Shown: positions 20,281 through 31,042, numbered from the stretch's first letter. The stretch: 64,000 nt of DNA from Pectinophora gossypiella (GCF_024362695.1 NC_065404.1:11014604-11078603), one strand, 5' to 3'. Made by a program: numbers and translations. Notes: generated by a model from the letters alone, not told the origin.

Positions 20281-20398
20281 TTATTTATTATAAGTCTTTA
20301 TAGTATTTATTGTACTCATGTTAGGGAAAATGACAAACTTATTCATTTTGACAATATTTATCGACTCGATCGATAATTTTATGACGTTGCGCAAATAT

Positions 20399-20576
20399 CG
20401 ACCATGATTCTAAGTTGATATCAAGTAAATTTTCCGACTGGAAAATCAGGAAAATTTTAGTGTATTTTTAAATTTCCATTTAATACTTTTGCGACGGAAA
20501 ATTCCACTTGCTATCAACTCGGATTCATGGCCTGAATCATCCCTTAAAATTTTCGTTACAATGTCACTAACACCTG
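20399..20576. mobile_element. MITE-1 fragment (left end missing)
   Basis: Starts inside the element at 'GACCATGATTCTAAGTTGAT' and ends with a normal terminus (ATGTCACTAACACCTG) followed by TATA. The missing left end lies next to the 5' edge of the LINE. Confidence 0.75.
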
Positions 20577-20580
20577 TATA

Positions 20581-21785
20581 AAATATATACTTACGAAACA
20601 GCTGCAAAGCGAGTTCTATTACAAAACAGCAAAAGGCGTGATAGATTTAAAAATCTACAATGGAGATTGTCGGAGGCGAGATACACATGAAGAGTTACGT
20701 TATACGTTGCATTCAGTATGAAAATTCGTAGATAATGCGCATTGACACTGACGAGGGTCGACTGGTGCCCGGCCAACCATAAAAATACGCGGGTATCGCT
20801 CGCTGCACCAGTTTACCACTTATTTTCATATCGTAGGCATTTTTCGCACGTCCCCGAATATTTTTCACACGTGGCAATATTATGTTTTTTTGGGCTTTTT
20901 TGATATTGATCTCGATCTATACTTTTTGTACTATGGATTCGTAGTGAAAAAAGTGTCGCCATGTAATCAATAGCTTAAAAATATCCATCAGTAGTAACTA
21001 TACACAATGAACGCAAACACCGTGCGCACGGCGAACTCCGTGTCTTATAAGGAGGTGAAGGAATTGGTCTTTGATAGACAAGAATGGAGAATGCTACACC
21101 GACAAGAGCGTGGCTCTTAAATTAGTAATGTAATGAGTAATTATTAAGTAAGCTGGCTAAAGAACACAAAGATCTAGATCAATTTTGTATAAAAATAGGA
21201 TTAAGACGTATCTTTATTAATAACTTTTTGGTCCCAACGCGAACACAACAATTAATACTTAAATATTATTTACACTGTTTCTTAACTTCCAAAGTCTGTA
21301 ACATCATATGTTTTCATTTGCGACTAATTTTAAATGGCTTTGTTTTTAATTGAATTTGTAAGCATTCATTGTATAGTTATTGTTGTTGGTACTCCGAATT
21401 AATAAAATAAAATAAATAATAATAAATATATAGTGTTTACTAATACATGGTACACGCTAAGCCAATAACAGACTAAGTACCCCAACTTAATTGTAAACAA
21501 AGTGTTGTCGGTAAGGGAATGACAAAATGTATCACTTACGCAATCAATACCAATACATAACGTTAATTCTGAATAGGAATGGAAAAATAATAATGTAGGG
21601 GAAAAATAATAATGTAGGAAAAAAAGTTACACGTTCATAAAGGATAGTTGGCAAGTGTGGAATAATATACCTAACCTTTACTTAGTAAGTACACTATGTG
21701 AAAACAGAATCGAGATACATTGAAAAATCGAATAGTTCCAAAATCAATTAGTAGAAAGAAATGATAACTGGGATTTGTGACGTCA
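20581..21785. other. Unique sequence
   Basis: The 20600-21120 part is less AT-rich and ends in a short purine-rich segment (AAGGAGGTGAAGG), without a supported exon. No shared repeat recognised. Confidence 0.4.
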
Positions 21786-22336
21786 CATGTTCAAATTCAA
21801 ATTCAAAAATATCTTTATTCAGTAGGTAACATAGTTGGGTTGTTCTTCTTTTTTATCGACAATGATCTGTCCTTCGTTCTGCTTCTGATAAGTTATGTTT
21901 TAGAATTTTATTTCATGTTTTGATTGTCCAAAAATATAGTTATCTTATTATACTCAAAATACAAGCAAAATACTAATCGGTTCCTCAATTAGTTATTAAC
22001 GTAGCTTGATCGTTTTTCACAAAATTATGTGACAGAGTGGTAAATTGAAATGCTGTCTCCGATGAAAAGGGCCACTCTGTTACAATATTTTTTGGAATGC
22101 GCCTGCAAAGAAAAGTATGTTACCAAGATAAAGAGAACCACTAAATAGTCCTCTACAAACACATCTTTATATGATGTTTTAAAATATTTATTGCCGTTAT
22201 AATTTTAAAGATGTTAAATCCGATAAATCGAGAAAATGTCTTTTTATTGTCGATAAAAAAGAAGAACGACCCAGTTACACTTTGATTGGTAATTTTTTAC
22301 ACAACGAACGTCTCATCCGCCTAAAATTACTGAGCT
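21786..22336 (-). mobile_element. CR1-like LINE 3' tail split by a TIR element
   Basis: The plus strand starts with a repeated TTCAAA tail, 'TATCTTTATTCAGTAGGTAA', and resumes at 22273 as 'AGTTACACTTTG' then 'ACAACGAACGTCTCATCCGC'. This is the reverse of the tail at 49890-49966, which lacks the insertion. Confidence 0.8.
21837..22272. mobile_element. 436-bp TIR element with 4-bp AGTT duplication
   Basis: Terminal inverted repeats of about 27 bp with one mismatch begin GGGTTGTTCTTCTTTTTTAT on the left; the right end is its complement, ending GAAGAACGACCC. AGTT flanks both sides (21833-21836, 22273-22276), and the uninterrupted LINE tail at 49930 shows a single AGTT. Sub-terminal 'GACAGAGTGG' and 'CCACTCTGTTAC' form a second inverted pair. 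No transposase; superfamily unassigned. Confidence 0.85.
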
Positions 22337-23092
22337 ATATTTTTTATTAAAACTTAAGAAAATGGTCCCGTTTATTGTATGCAGGTGAGTGGCGTCGACA
22401 CGTCAAACTCCTTGCCTCCTGGCAACACCGTATTCCTTGCATATTGGTGCGGGCACCCTCGTCAACGTCACGCCTCATTGACCCACCAGAATCAACTGTG
22501 AAGCAATTTATTTTATATGAATCTTCTACCTCCACTCTCTGTCAAGGACCTCACCGTTATTTATTATCGTTTGATTCGTTTAAGGAAACTTATCAAGGGA
22601 TTTTTTTTTGTTATGAATACATTTTAATTAATTATAACATAAATAAGTAAATTGAATGTGTCTGAAGATGATAGATAGTCTGAAGTATTATTTAGGTACC
22701 TATAACATAATTCTGAAAAACTGATCACTTACAATGTGAGTTACAGAAAAAAATATTTTTTTTATTTAGCTTTCATAGGCTTGAATAAGTAAATGGATTA
22801 CTTCTTTCAACAAGGTAAACATTTGAACAAATGGTACTTACTTTATACAGTAAATAAGTCAGTAGTTTTATTGTTTCGCATCATGCTGTTTTTGAGGATA
22901 TTTTTTTACCGTTGCGTCGCGTAAAACTTTTACCAAAAATCGACATCCATTCTGTTCAACAGAAATGTATTTTGAATTTTAAATATTACTTTTATAAACA
23001 CACTCCTCGGCTTAAAACCTTACCATTAAACAAGCACAAACCCTGGAAACCACGTGATATATCAATGGCGAGAAGTGGATGTATTGTAAATA
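22337..23092. other. Unique sequence; exon-like GC-richer segment at about 22382-22560
   Basis: A pyrimidine-rich run ending TGTATGCAG lies before a segment of higher GC with an open frame of 91 codons. The protein has no recognisable family. It might be an exon or chance; I do not call it a gene. Confidence 0.3.
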
Positions 23093-23403
23093 TTGGTGCT
23101 AATTCCTGTAAATACCATCTAATTTTATTTTAAGTTATATCTGTCATTTTCTTATCCGCCGAAAAGGAAAGGGACGGGTAATCGACAAGCATAAAATTTA
23201 TGGAACACACGTCAATTTTAAGCACAAATCTAAACCAACCGTCTAAAAATTTTACATCTGTCAATAACCCGACACATTCATTTACTCATTCTTCCTAAAA
23301 TTAAGAGCTGTGAATCATCCGTCCCTTTCCTTTTCGACGGATATGAAAATGACGGATATAACTTAAAATAAAATTAGGCGGTGTCTCCAGGAATCGGGGC
23401 CAT
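23093..23403. mobile_element. MITE-3, complete palindrome
   Basis: Long inverted arms: 'TTTTATTTTAAGTTATATCT' and 'TATCCGCCGAAAAGGAAAGG' at left, mirrored at right by 'CCGTCCCTTTCCTTTTCGAC' and 'GGATATAACTTAAAATAAAA'. Outer similarity (ATTCCTG) suggests the arms reach about 23095 and 23400. Related copies at 29640 and 37112. TSD not resolved. Confidence 0.75.
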
Positions 23404-24035
23404 TATACGTACATCTCTGTCTACTCCTTCGGGAGCGATGCTATTATAAAATATTAATATATTCGTTTCATTATTTTCAAACGACTTATGGTAATAAACA
23501 TAATGAAGACTAAATATAATACCAGGGCGCATTGAGTATTGAGTGGGTTTGCCTCAGATGACATTATTAAAAAAATAACCACAGTACCCAACACCCTTAG
23601 TGCTAATATTGCCTGACTTGTAACGCAAGGCAACAACAAACTGTGCACTACAACAGAACCGAAAACATTACACCGCGCACATTTCACTTCGGACGCGAAA
23701 GCGCGTCATTAATTCAACTCGACTGTCACAAGTTTATTAATGCAGTCATTAATACACTCGAAAGTGTAATTTATTTAACTTTTATTAGAGTATGTTGTAA
23801 TAAAATGGTATTGCTATCAGCGCGGCGGAAGATTGTTTCTGTTGGAAGCGAGCCATAACGACGCAAGGAAGTGCAATGTATAAATATATTCTGCATGCCA
23901 CTTAACAATCTACACAATATTTCATAGGCAGACAGTTTCGCGTATTAATACTGCATTTTTAATTCACCTGATAACGCTTACGCTGCGATTGTGTTGTTGG
24001 TTTACGCTAAACTGTATGCGACAATATATACAATG
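23404..24035. other. Unique sequence
   Basis: Short open frames on both strands around 23454-23858 lack family motifs. No repeat recognised. Confidence 0.4.
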
Positions 24036-24039
24036 TATA

Positions 24040-24504
24040 CAAAGTGTTAGTGACATCGTAACGAAAACTTCAATGATTCAGATCATGGTGACTCTTAAGT
24101 TATGTCAAGTGGAATTTTCCGTCGCAAAAGTATGGAACTGAAAATAATTAAAAAGATAACTGTAATCATGAATTTTCCGACTCGAAATTCCACTTGATAT
24201 CAACTGAGAATCATGGTCTGAATCATCTCCCTCAGTATTCGTTGCGGTGTCACTAACACCCGTTCGTACTTGTATGGCTACATGTACATACTTGTACGGG
24301 TTGTAAGACGTGACGTCGTAACGAATACTGAGGGGGATAATTCAGTTCATTATTCTGAGTTAATATTATGTGAAATTTTACATCGCAAATGATATTAAAA
24401 ATAATTTAAAAAAACCCAAAAAAAAACAAGAATTTTACGACGAAAAATTCCACTTGATATTAACTCAGAATCATGATCTCAATCATTGCCCTCAGTATTC
24501 GTTA
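24040..24504. mobile_element. MITE-1 composite, right end missing
   Basis: Left end CAAAGTGTTAGTGACATCGT preceded by TATA; twin-unit structure with spacer 'TCGTACTTGTATGGCTACAT'. The second unit stops at 'CTCAGTATTCGTTA' near 24504, where R2 similarity begins shortly after. Confidence 0.8.
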
Positions 24505-24518
24505 AACTTTAGCCCATC

Positions 24519-24732
24519 GCCACACACTGGACACTTCATACAAACAATCTCGTTTTACACAGACACCACACAACGTTATCGTACACGTGCATCTGTGTGT
24601 GTGACGTCTGACGCCATACGATTCAAATATAAACTATGTTCGAGGGGGGGTTGAGGTAAACCTAGCTCAGACGCTGGTGGGGAGCGGAAAGTTACCATTC
24701 TATACGTAGTATTATTCCTTATTCTATGCCAT
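24519..24732 (+). repeat. R2 dispersed repeat
   Basis: 'GGACACTTCATACAAACAAT', 'CTCGTTTTACACAGACACCA', 'GTGACGTCTGACGCCATACG', 'TGGTGGGGAGCGGAAAGTTA' and 'TTCTATACGTAGTATTATTC' recur in the same order at 48588 and 59868. No inverted ends or tail that would classify it. Confidence 0.65.
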
Positions 24733-25043
24733 CGCCTTAATAGTCACATGTTTGAAGGAGAAACACGAGTATCAATCAAATTTTAACGAGTACAAGATAT
24801 TCCAAAACAATTGTACATTTTTATACAAGTCTTGCATAGTGTATCTTGCATTATTTTATAGTTTATAACCCATGTAATACGCGCGACACTACTCATTGGA
24901 ATTCCGCCGGCGTTCCTCTTTTATCCTCTATTAATACACTTTCCATGCCAGCGATATAACAATGCATAATAAATGTCACCTCTACATTCCGCGTAAGTAT
25001 ATCCGAAGACTTATATATAGTGACTGTTTATTAGTAATTGTTC
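24733..25043. other. Unique sequence
   Basis: Nothing recognised. Confidence 0.4.
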
Positions 25044-25044
25044 T

Positions 25045-25536
25045 ACGGCCTCCGTGATCCAGTGGTTGAGCGTTGGGCTCACGATCCGGAGGTCCCGGAC
25101 TCGAAACCCGTTGGGGACATATCACAAAAATCACTTTGTGATCCCTAGTTTGGTCAGGACATTACAGACTGATCACCTGGTTGTCCAAAAAGTAAGATGA
25201 TCCGGGCTTCACATTAAGCCCGTGGTCCCACCGGTTACTATAATACAATACAAATACACTTTATTGCACCGAAATAAAAATAAATAATTACAAAAAGTAT
25301 CTTAACTAAGTACATGGCAAATGGCGGCCTTATCGCTTAAAGCGATTTCTTTCAGACAACCATAAGGTGAGGAAAAATGTAAAAAAAAAATGAAAGATTG
25401 CGGGTACAAACTATACGTTACTACTTACTGATGTAAGCAAGCCATGTCAGGGTCCTTTGGCGGCTCAATAATAACCCTGACACCAGGGTTGATGAGGTTG
25501 GTAATTCATCTCACAACCCACACGATAGAAGAAGTA
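25045..25536 (+). mobile_element. SINE-A interrupted by a LINE tail
   Basis: Head 'TGATCCAGTGGTTGAGCGTT', body, then a break at GTTACTA (25234-25240); the SINE resumes at 25417 with GTTACTACTTACTGATGTAA and finishes with a GATAGAAGAAG tail. Confidence 0.85.
25241..25416 (-). mobile_element. LINE 3' tail nested in SINE-A
   Basis: AATAC-type tandem repeat, 'CACTTTATTGCACCGAAATA', 'GGCAAATGGCGGCCTTATCG'. It is 5' truncated and bordered by GTTACTA repeats that act as a TSD. Same LINE family as 10186. Confidence 0.75.
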
Positions 25537-25641
25537 ATTGTTTAGACATGTTTCTAATCTCAGAGAAGTATCAGAAACTGTCACTTATAAAGTCTGTTTT
25601 CAAACAAACTTTGTAATATTTAATCATTTTATCTTTTGAAC

Positions 25642-25975
25642 AGCCTCTGTGGTCTAGTGGTAAGAGCGTTAGGCTCACGATCTGGAGGTCCGGGTTCGAT
25701 TCCCGATGGGGACATTGTCGAAATCACTTTGTGAGACTGTCCTTTGTTTGGTAAGGACTTTTCAGGCTTGAATCACCTGATTGTCCGAAAAAGTAAGTTG
25801 ATTCCGTGCTTCGGAGGGCACGTTAAGCCGTTGGTCTCGGCTATTAGCCGTAAAAACACCTCCACCAACCCGCAGTGGAGCAGCGTGGTGGAGTATGCTG
25901 CATACCCTCTCCGGTTGACTGAGAGGAGGCCTGTGCCCAGCAGTGGGACGTAATAGGCTATTTATGTTATTATAT
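25642..25975 (+). mobile_element. SINE-B, full length
   Basis: tRNA-like head with A box 'TGGTCTAGTGG' and B box 'GGTTCGATTCC', body 'ACTTTGTGAGACTGTCC', 'TTAAGCCGTTGGTCTCGGCT', 'CAACCCGCAGTGGAGCAGCG', and 3' end 'GCCCAGCAGTGGGACGTAAT'. It differs from SINE-A mainly after the shared central block. The 69-codon frame inside it is not a gene. Confidence 0.9.
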
Positions 25976-26658
25976 CTTTTGTAAGCTCTTTGCCCATTAT
26001 TAAATTGTTTTAACGTTATTTCTATAAGTACGTAGACTTAAATTTGTAATGAGCCACATTGTCAGAAGAGAATAACCTGCAAAAATGTTTGCTATGCGTC
26101 TGAGGATAGATAATTTCTGACTTGCAAATTTTGATGAATAAGTATATTAGTGACAGTGACTGTTATATGGGTAATATGTTGTTACACATGTGTTAATTAC
26201 AACTCTATCTACTCATTCGGGGATACAGGGATATTGCTATGTTATTTATTTAATTTATTTATTTATAAAGGTACATATAACATTACAGTGTAACTCAATG
26301 CGCTGTATGACGAGAAAAACAATATAAAAACCAATACAACAAAAATAAACAATCACATAAAAAATAAAAATAATAATGGAAAAAACAAAACAGTAAATCA
26401 TTAATAAATCATCTCGCAAAAAGCCAAATGTTATCTAGTTAATCACCTGTTGTCATAGTGTTCGTCGTATCCATCTTCGGACTTGGTACCAAAAGTTCCT
26501 GCAAGTTGTCTTCTGATTATTTGTCGTCTGCCCACCCCGTTAAGAATTGTCTGCGCGAGACAACAAGCATAATTTAAGTTCTCAAAAAAAAGTCTTGAGT
26601 TTGTAATAAAATGTTGTACAGGTTTAAATCACTTAAGTTGTCAGTTCTGAAACATAGC
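25976..26658. other. Mostly unique, low-complexity at 26240-26420
   Basis: 'TTTATTTATTTATTTATAAA' followed by A-rich DNA resembles a minus-strand LINE 3' tail, but its body is not shared with other copies here. Confidence 0.4.
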
Positions 26659-26659
26659 T

Positions 26660-26740
26660 GGCAAGGAGTGGGTGTATGTTACACTATACACCTCTGCCTA
26701 CCCATGCGGGGATACAGGCGTGAAGCTATGTTATATCTGG
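26660..26740 (+). repeat. R4 repeat
   Basis: 'GAGTGGGTGTATGTTACACT', 'CCTCTGCCTACCCATGCGGG', 'CAGGCGTGAAGCTATGTTAT'; second copy at 9236. The 'GCGTGA..TATGTTAT' ending is LINE-tail-like. Confidence 0.5.
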
Positions 26741-26793
26741 TAAAAACAAACTACCTAGAAATATTAGCGATTGTTGTGTGATATTATGATTAA

Positions 26794-27131
26794 CAGCCTC
26801 CGTGGTCTAGTGGTTAGAGCGTTAGGCTCACGATCTGGAGGTCCGGGTTCGATTCCCGATGGGGACATTGTCGAAATCACTTTGTGAGACTGTCCTTTGT
26901 TTGGTAAGGACTTTTCAGGCTTGAATCACCTGATCGTCCGAAAAAGGAAGATGATTCCGTGCTTCGGAGGGAACGTTAAGCCGTAGGTCCCTATTAGCCG
27001 TAAGAACACCTCCACCAACCCGCATTGGAGCAGCGTGGTGGAGTATGTTCCATACCCCCTCCAGTTGATTGAGGGGAGGCCTGTGCCCAGCAGTGGGACG
27101 TATATAGGCTGTTTATGTATGTATGTATGTG
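26794..27131 (+). mobile_element. SINE-B, full length
   Basis: A box at 26803-26813 (TGGTCTAGTGG), B box at 26846-26856 (GGTTCGATTCC), conserved body, and a 3' end 'CCCAGCAGTGGGACGTATAT' with a TATG tandem tail. It lies 0.8 kb from another full copy in the same orientation. Confidence 0.9.
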
Positions 27132-27812
27132 TTGAGTGATAATTGCATTAAATTCATTAACACTCGCATACTACAACATAACATCATTTGGACTTAGAAA
27201 AAAAACTTGTTGTTGTCAAGACCACGAATGTCAGAGTGTATTATTACATTTTTGCGGGTAGTTGTATAAAAAAAACGGATAAACGTAATGAAGTCTGTTA
27301 CTATGACGCTCACGTTTAGTAACCCAGTGACAACGGCTCGCGATAGCTCGGCCGGCCCAATTTGTAATTAATCAAAATTGACTCGTAAATTAAGTATATC
27401 TACTTACACTTAGTTTTTTAATACTTTCAAGCTTACAATTAATACAGTCAATTTGCAAATTATCCGTGAAATTAGTATAATTAAAGGTGCTTAGTACATA
27501 CGTAATTTGGTGTTGAAAAATTTCACGTTTAATTTAGTTTTAGTTTAGTGATCAACGTGATATCCTTGTGTTGTGAAGTTTTGTGACGTCACATTAATTG
27601 GAGGTGTGAAAGTGACTCAGGTGTTCATGTAAGTATTGAGTGTCATGACCTATCATATGAGGAATCGCTTCCGAAGTACAGTTTAAATAGTTCAAAAGTG
27701 CGAATCGGCAGTTGAAGTTGTGGAATAGTTTTGGAGTAGAGTGGCCGGCGGGTGTCGCGGCGGCGACGGCGCGGCGGCGGCAGCGGCGACGTAGGCGTGC
27801 CCCCGCGGGCCA

Positions 27813-27899
27813 ATGGCGGGGCCCGCGCCGCCGCCTCCGCGCCGCCACGCCGCCACCCAGCCACCCAGTAGGTTTGTGTCCTTTTGGCTGACCGCATGA
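27813..27899 (+). CDS. Possible 28-codon upstream ORF in the CpG-rich block
   Basis: ATG in CCAATGGCG context, then a proline- and arginine-rich peptide (MAGPAPPPPRRHAATQPPSR and eight more residues), TGA at 27897-27899. If the block is a 5' UTR this would be an upstream ORF. No family; composition alone could produce it. Confidence 0.2.
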   Translation: MAGPAPPPPRRHAATQPPSRFVSFWLTA

Positions 27900-28087
27900 C
27901 TCCGTAGCTTCGTCGCTGAACTCGTTGTAATCGTGTACGTGCAACGCGCTTCACCTCCCATAGCTTCAACCGCTTCGCCTCGGCAGCCCTCGCCGAGTTT
28001 GTGAACTGTTTACTAAGTTGAGAAACTTTCCGTAAAGTGGAGCTGTGAAGAGGCTGCAGCGTGCAGCGGCAACAGTGACAGGTACCG

Positions 28088-28128
28088 TGCCGCCCCGCGC
28101 CCGCGCCCGCGCCCGCGCCCCGCCGGCG
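28088..28128. repeat. CCGCGC hexamer repeat
   Basis: About four tandem CCGCGC units followed by CCCCGCCGGCG, just after a candidate splice donor. Confidence 0.7.
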
Positions 28129-28140
28129 TTTATCTATGAT

Positions 28141-29486
28141 TCATCTCGTATGCCCGCCATCATCCCTAGAATAAGTATCTCTCGACAAATAACGTTTCGA
28201 CATTCGTGACATAAGAACTCGGTCTAAACTACTTACTACACGTTTTATTTGCTTTGAATACTTTATCAGCCGTCGTTCTCAATCATTAAAGACAGATAGT
28301 TTATCTTAATTTCGAAGTTTTATCTGTTACACAAAGCTGTTGCCGATACTGCCGCAAGAAAGCTATAAATAATGTTTTCAGATTACTTATTTACACTACC
28401 GATTATATTATCGTCATTTTATCCATCTGTCGTTTTTGTTTGCAAAATAAGTTTTCCATTACAAACATTCATGTCTGAGTACAAAATCACCCTAAAATGT
28501 GCTTTACGACCAGGGAAGAAAGTTGCTTGTTGAAGAATATTGCGACGGCGTAGTAGCGCGTTTGTTATGTACAAGCGACTATAGCCCTTACAGACGCTGA
28601 TAACTCTCCGAAGCCGGTGTACCCTATTAGTTTTATTTTATGTATCGTAAACATCTTTATTTCAATTAGTTCACGCCGTATTACTTGCGAAGTAGTGAGG
28701 TAATCAAGGAGATAATTGTATAGGTACTTTGCCTTAATTATCTGGAACATTTATGTATGTACGAAGCATGTGCAGTTATAAGTAATAAATAAAATAAGCG
28801 TTTTACACTGCGAACGCGAACGAGGAGGGTGTTTTATCATAAATTCATCTTCTCAATATTCGTATAAGGCTAAAAGGGTAACGAAAGTGAGTACGCCCGT
28901 GAACTGCGACCGAACTATACATATTCAATGCGATCTCTCGCAGGTTTTCCGAAAACCCAATCGCATTAAAACGGTGGAAAAAGGGTGGGCGAGATGGTTA
29001 GACGGTAAGACGGTAAGCCTCCCGAATAAACATAACAGTTTCCGTTTCATCGCCTCGGAGTGTGGCCAGACAAATTAAAGAGCATTTTTCTTCTCTGAGC
29101 CTCCATAAAACTTAACTACAGCGGTAACCGCAACTAATTATTAGGGTCGGTTTACATAACGTATTTATGAGCCGGAGATTTTACGCGGACTCTCGGGTCC
29201 GTTATCACGCCATTAAAAAGTTGTCCTCTGCGGACTACTAAATAACATAATAATATGAACCGCGTTCGATGCACGCTCGTTGCGCCGTACTTTTTACTTA
29301 ACTGATACATTTTTTAGTTGAAAACCGGTTCTCATAGTCTGAGCTGTTTTTTGTAAAAGATGACTCACTAAGTGTATGTTTTATAAACTCATGAAATTGA
29401 AATACGAATTAAAACATTAAATTATACCAATTTAAATAAAATATTTCGGTTTTGTCAATCTCACTGGCATACTTGCGAAATGATAT
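28141..29486. other. Unique sequence downstream of CpG-rich block
   Basis: No repeat family recognised over 1.3 kb, unusual for this window. The 63-codon frame at 28887 has no known motif. It could contain regulatory sequence of a gene starting near 27.8 kb. Confidence 0.4.
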
Positions 29487-29488
29487 AC

Positions 29489-29572
29489 CGGGTGAGGGCC
29501 TTCAGTGCTCCCCATTTGTCCATCCAAGTAGTTAATGCCATCTGCGGCAAATCTACAATAAGTCAAGTAAAA
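29489..29572 (+). mobile_element. SINE-E short copy
   Basis: Begins 'CCGGGTGAGGGCCTTCAGTG' and ends 'AATAAGTCAAGTAAAAAAAA'. It starts within a base or two of the TSD-defined copy at 47074. Confidence 0.75.
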
Positions 29573-29639
29573 AAAAATACTCGTGAAGATACTCGACGAG
29601 CATCATTTTGCAAATATATCAGTATGCCGGAATCGGACT

Positions 29640-29965
29640 ACTGAATCCGACAGACACCTAATTTTAAATTATACCTTTCATTTTTTATCCGCCGAGAAGG
29701 AAAGGGACGGGTAATCAACAGGGTAAAAAGTTATGGAACACACGTCGATTATAGGCAGAAATCTTACCAACCCTTTCAAATGCTTAACGTTGGCATTAAA
29801 TCCAACAGAATTAAGTTGACAGCATACGTCAAATGGGTTGCATACCAACGAGATGCCTGTATGCCGGGTTATTGTTTCATTCATCTGTCCCTTTCCCTAT
29901 TTGACAGATAAGAAAAAAATAAATAAACTTCGGAGATGTCAGCACTATTGGCTTCCTACATAGAT
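29640..29965. mobile_element. MITE-3 copy
   Basis: 'TATCCGCCGAGAAGGAAAGG' and 'GGAACACACGTCGATTATAG' at left, 'TCTGTCCCTTTCCCTATTTG' at right; aligns with 23093-23403 throughout. The minus-strand frame at 29678 is not a gene. Confidence 0.65.
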
Positions 29966-30696
29966 ATGATAAAGTGTATTGTAACAGATTCCCAGTTAGT
30001 TAATTATAATTAACCTTAGCATTGTTATAGTTATGCTTGAATTGATAAGCAAAAATTTTGTGCATATGCATGCATTTTAAGTTTTGTTTTTGTATATGCG
30101 TGAAACGTTACATAATATAATGTATCGTGCTTATGTATATATAAACCACCTACAACGCACACGATAGAAGAAGAGATATATATATATCAAGGTCACTGAC
30201 TGACTCACTCACTCACTCTTCACGAAAGTACGGTCACGAGCATTAATATGTATACACTTTGTTACCATATCACATTAACTTTTTTGACAAATTGAACTGT
30301 AAGTCTCACTAAATGTCAAATATGTTAGTGCGACAGAGTCCTAAAGTGGGTACATTATATTGCTCATGACTGTACACGTGTTAGGTATCTCAAATTTTGC
30401 TTGAGGGTTCATCGCGGATAGCAGTTAGTTATTGTATCCTGAGGAAGAGGAACAACTTATTTCTACACAGATAAATTCATTTGTCCATACGGTTGTCAAT
30501 GAAAAAATTGGAGGCGATCCAAATACGCAGAAAATATTCTAAACATCTGGAAAAAGGTCCCATGTTTGTTTGTCCCTTGCCCAATCGAATTACATACATT
30601 CCGAATAACCATTCCTGTTTATATGCATTACTTGTTTTTTTTTAAGTTGTGGGGGAATACACTAAGATAATTATATAGTTCTATGATGCATATTAC
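29966..30696. other. Mostly unique; SINE-A tail scrap at about 30148-30175
   Basis: 'CACACGATAGAAGAAG' followed by a TA repeat is the last bases of SINE-A. A small GACTGACTCACTCACTCAC tandem follows. Nothing else recognised. Confidence 0.4.
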
Positions 30697-30697
30697 T

Positions 30698-30965
30698 TCA
30701 GGATCCCGATACCGACCCCGCCTGCGTGGTTGACGATTTCCCTCAATCACCCTCAATCAGCGCTTATCGCTATCGACTCACTAGGGTCGATTAATTCTTT
30801 CAAATATTTTTCCTCTCAGACGACGCCCTGAGCCGAGGTTCGCGCCCAACTGGGCACCCTCAGGCCTGTTGTCTTAAACGTTGTACCGGGTGAGAGCCTT
30901 CAGCGGTCCCCATTTGTTAATGCCATCTGCGGCAAATCTACAATAAGTCACGTCAAAAAAAAGGC
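30698..30965 (+). mobile_element. SINE-E, longest copy
   Basis: Runs from 'CAGGATCCCGATACCGACCC' through 'CTAGGGTCGATTAATTCTTT', 'GCGCCCAACTGGGCACCCTC' and 'GGGTGAGAGCCTTCAGCG' to 'AAGTCACGTCAAAAAAAA'. Colinear with the minus-strand copy at 2961, and begins about 15 bases further 5'. Confidence 0.85.
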
Positions 30966-31042
30966 ATGTTGTAGAAGGCTGTTATATGTAACGTGGTGGA
31001 CATATTATATGAGCTGGCATGTCACCATAGGTACTACTCAAA

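Larger units (their letters stand above)
17081..20285 (-). mobile_element. CR1/Jockey-type non-LTR retrotransposon, 5' truncated
   Basis: One long minus-strand frame (17575-20280) with endonuclease and reverse transcriptase, then a 3' UTR of about 460 bp containing a TG/AG microsatellite, and a terminal AATTTTTGA tandem repeat (plus-strand 'CAAAAATTCAAAAAATTC' at 17081-17098). Tandem-repeat termini without poly(A) fit CR1-like elements. The 5' part (any ORF1 and the first half of the endonuclease) is absent or scrambled upstream of 20281. A MITE-1 fragment lies beyond at 20399. Confidence 0.85.
27300..28140 (+). promoter_or_regulatory. CpG-rich block, candidate promoter / 5' exon
   Basis: The only strongly GC- and CpG-rich stretch in the window: 27740-27865 is almost pure G/C with CGGCGGCGG-type runs, and 28088-28128 holds a CCGCGC hexamer array. 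TGACGTCA lies at 27584-27591. A short plus-strand frame begins CCAATGGCG (27813). CAG|GTACCG at about 28077-28084 and CAT|GTAAGTAT at about 27628-27638 could be splice donors. I infer a promoter with a non-coding or short-coding first exon, direction unproved. Long minus-strand frames in all three phases (27594-27969) reflect lack of stops in GC-rich DNA. Confidence 0.4.

Noticed and set aside
26803..26866. tRNA gene in the SINE-B head (also heads of SINE-A, C, D)
   Set aside because: A and B boxes are present, but each is fused to a repeated body and lacks a convincing acceptor stem; these are SINE promoters.
27594..27969. Three overlapping minus-strand frames (89-116 codons)
   Set aside because: All three phases are open because the DNA is GC-rich and lacks stops; Arg/Ala/Pro composition follows the base composition.
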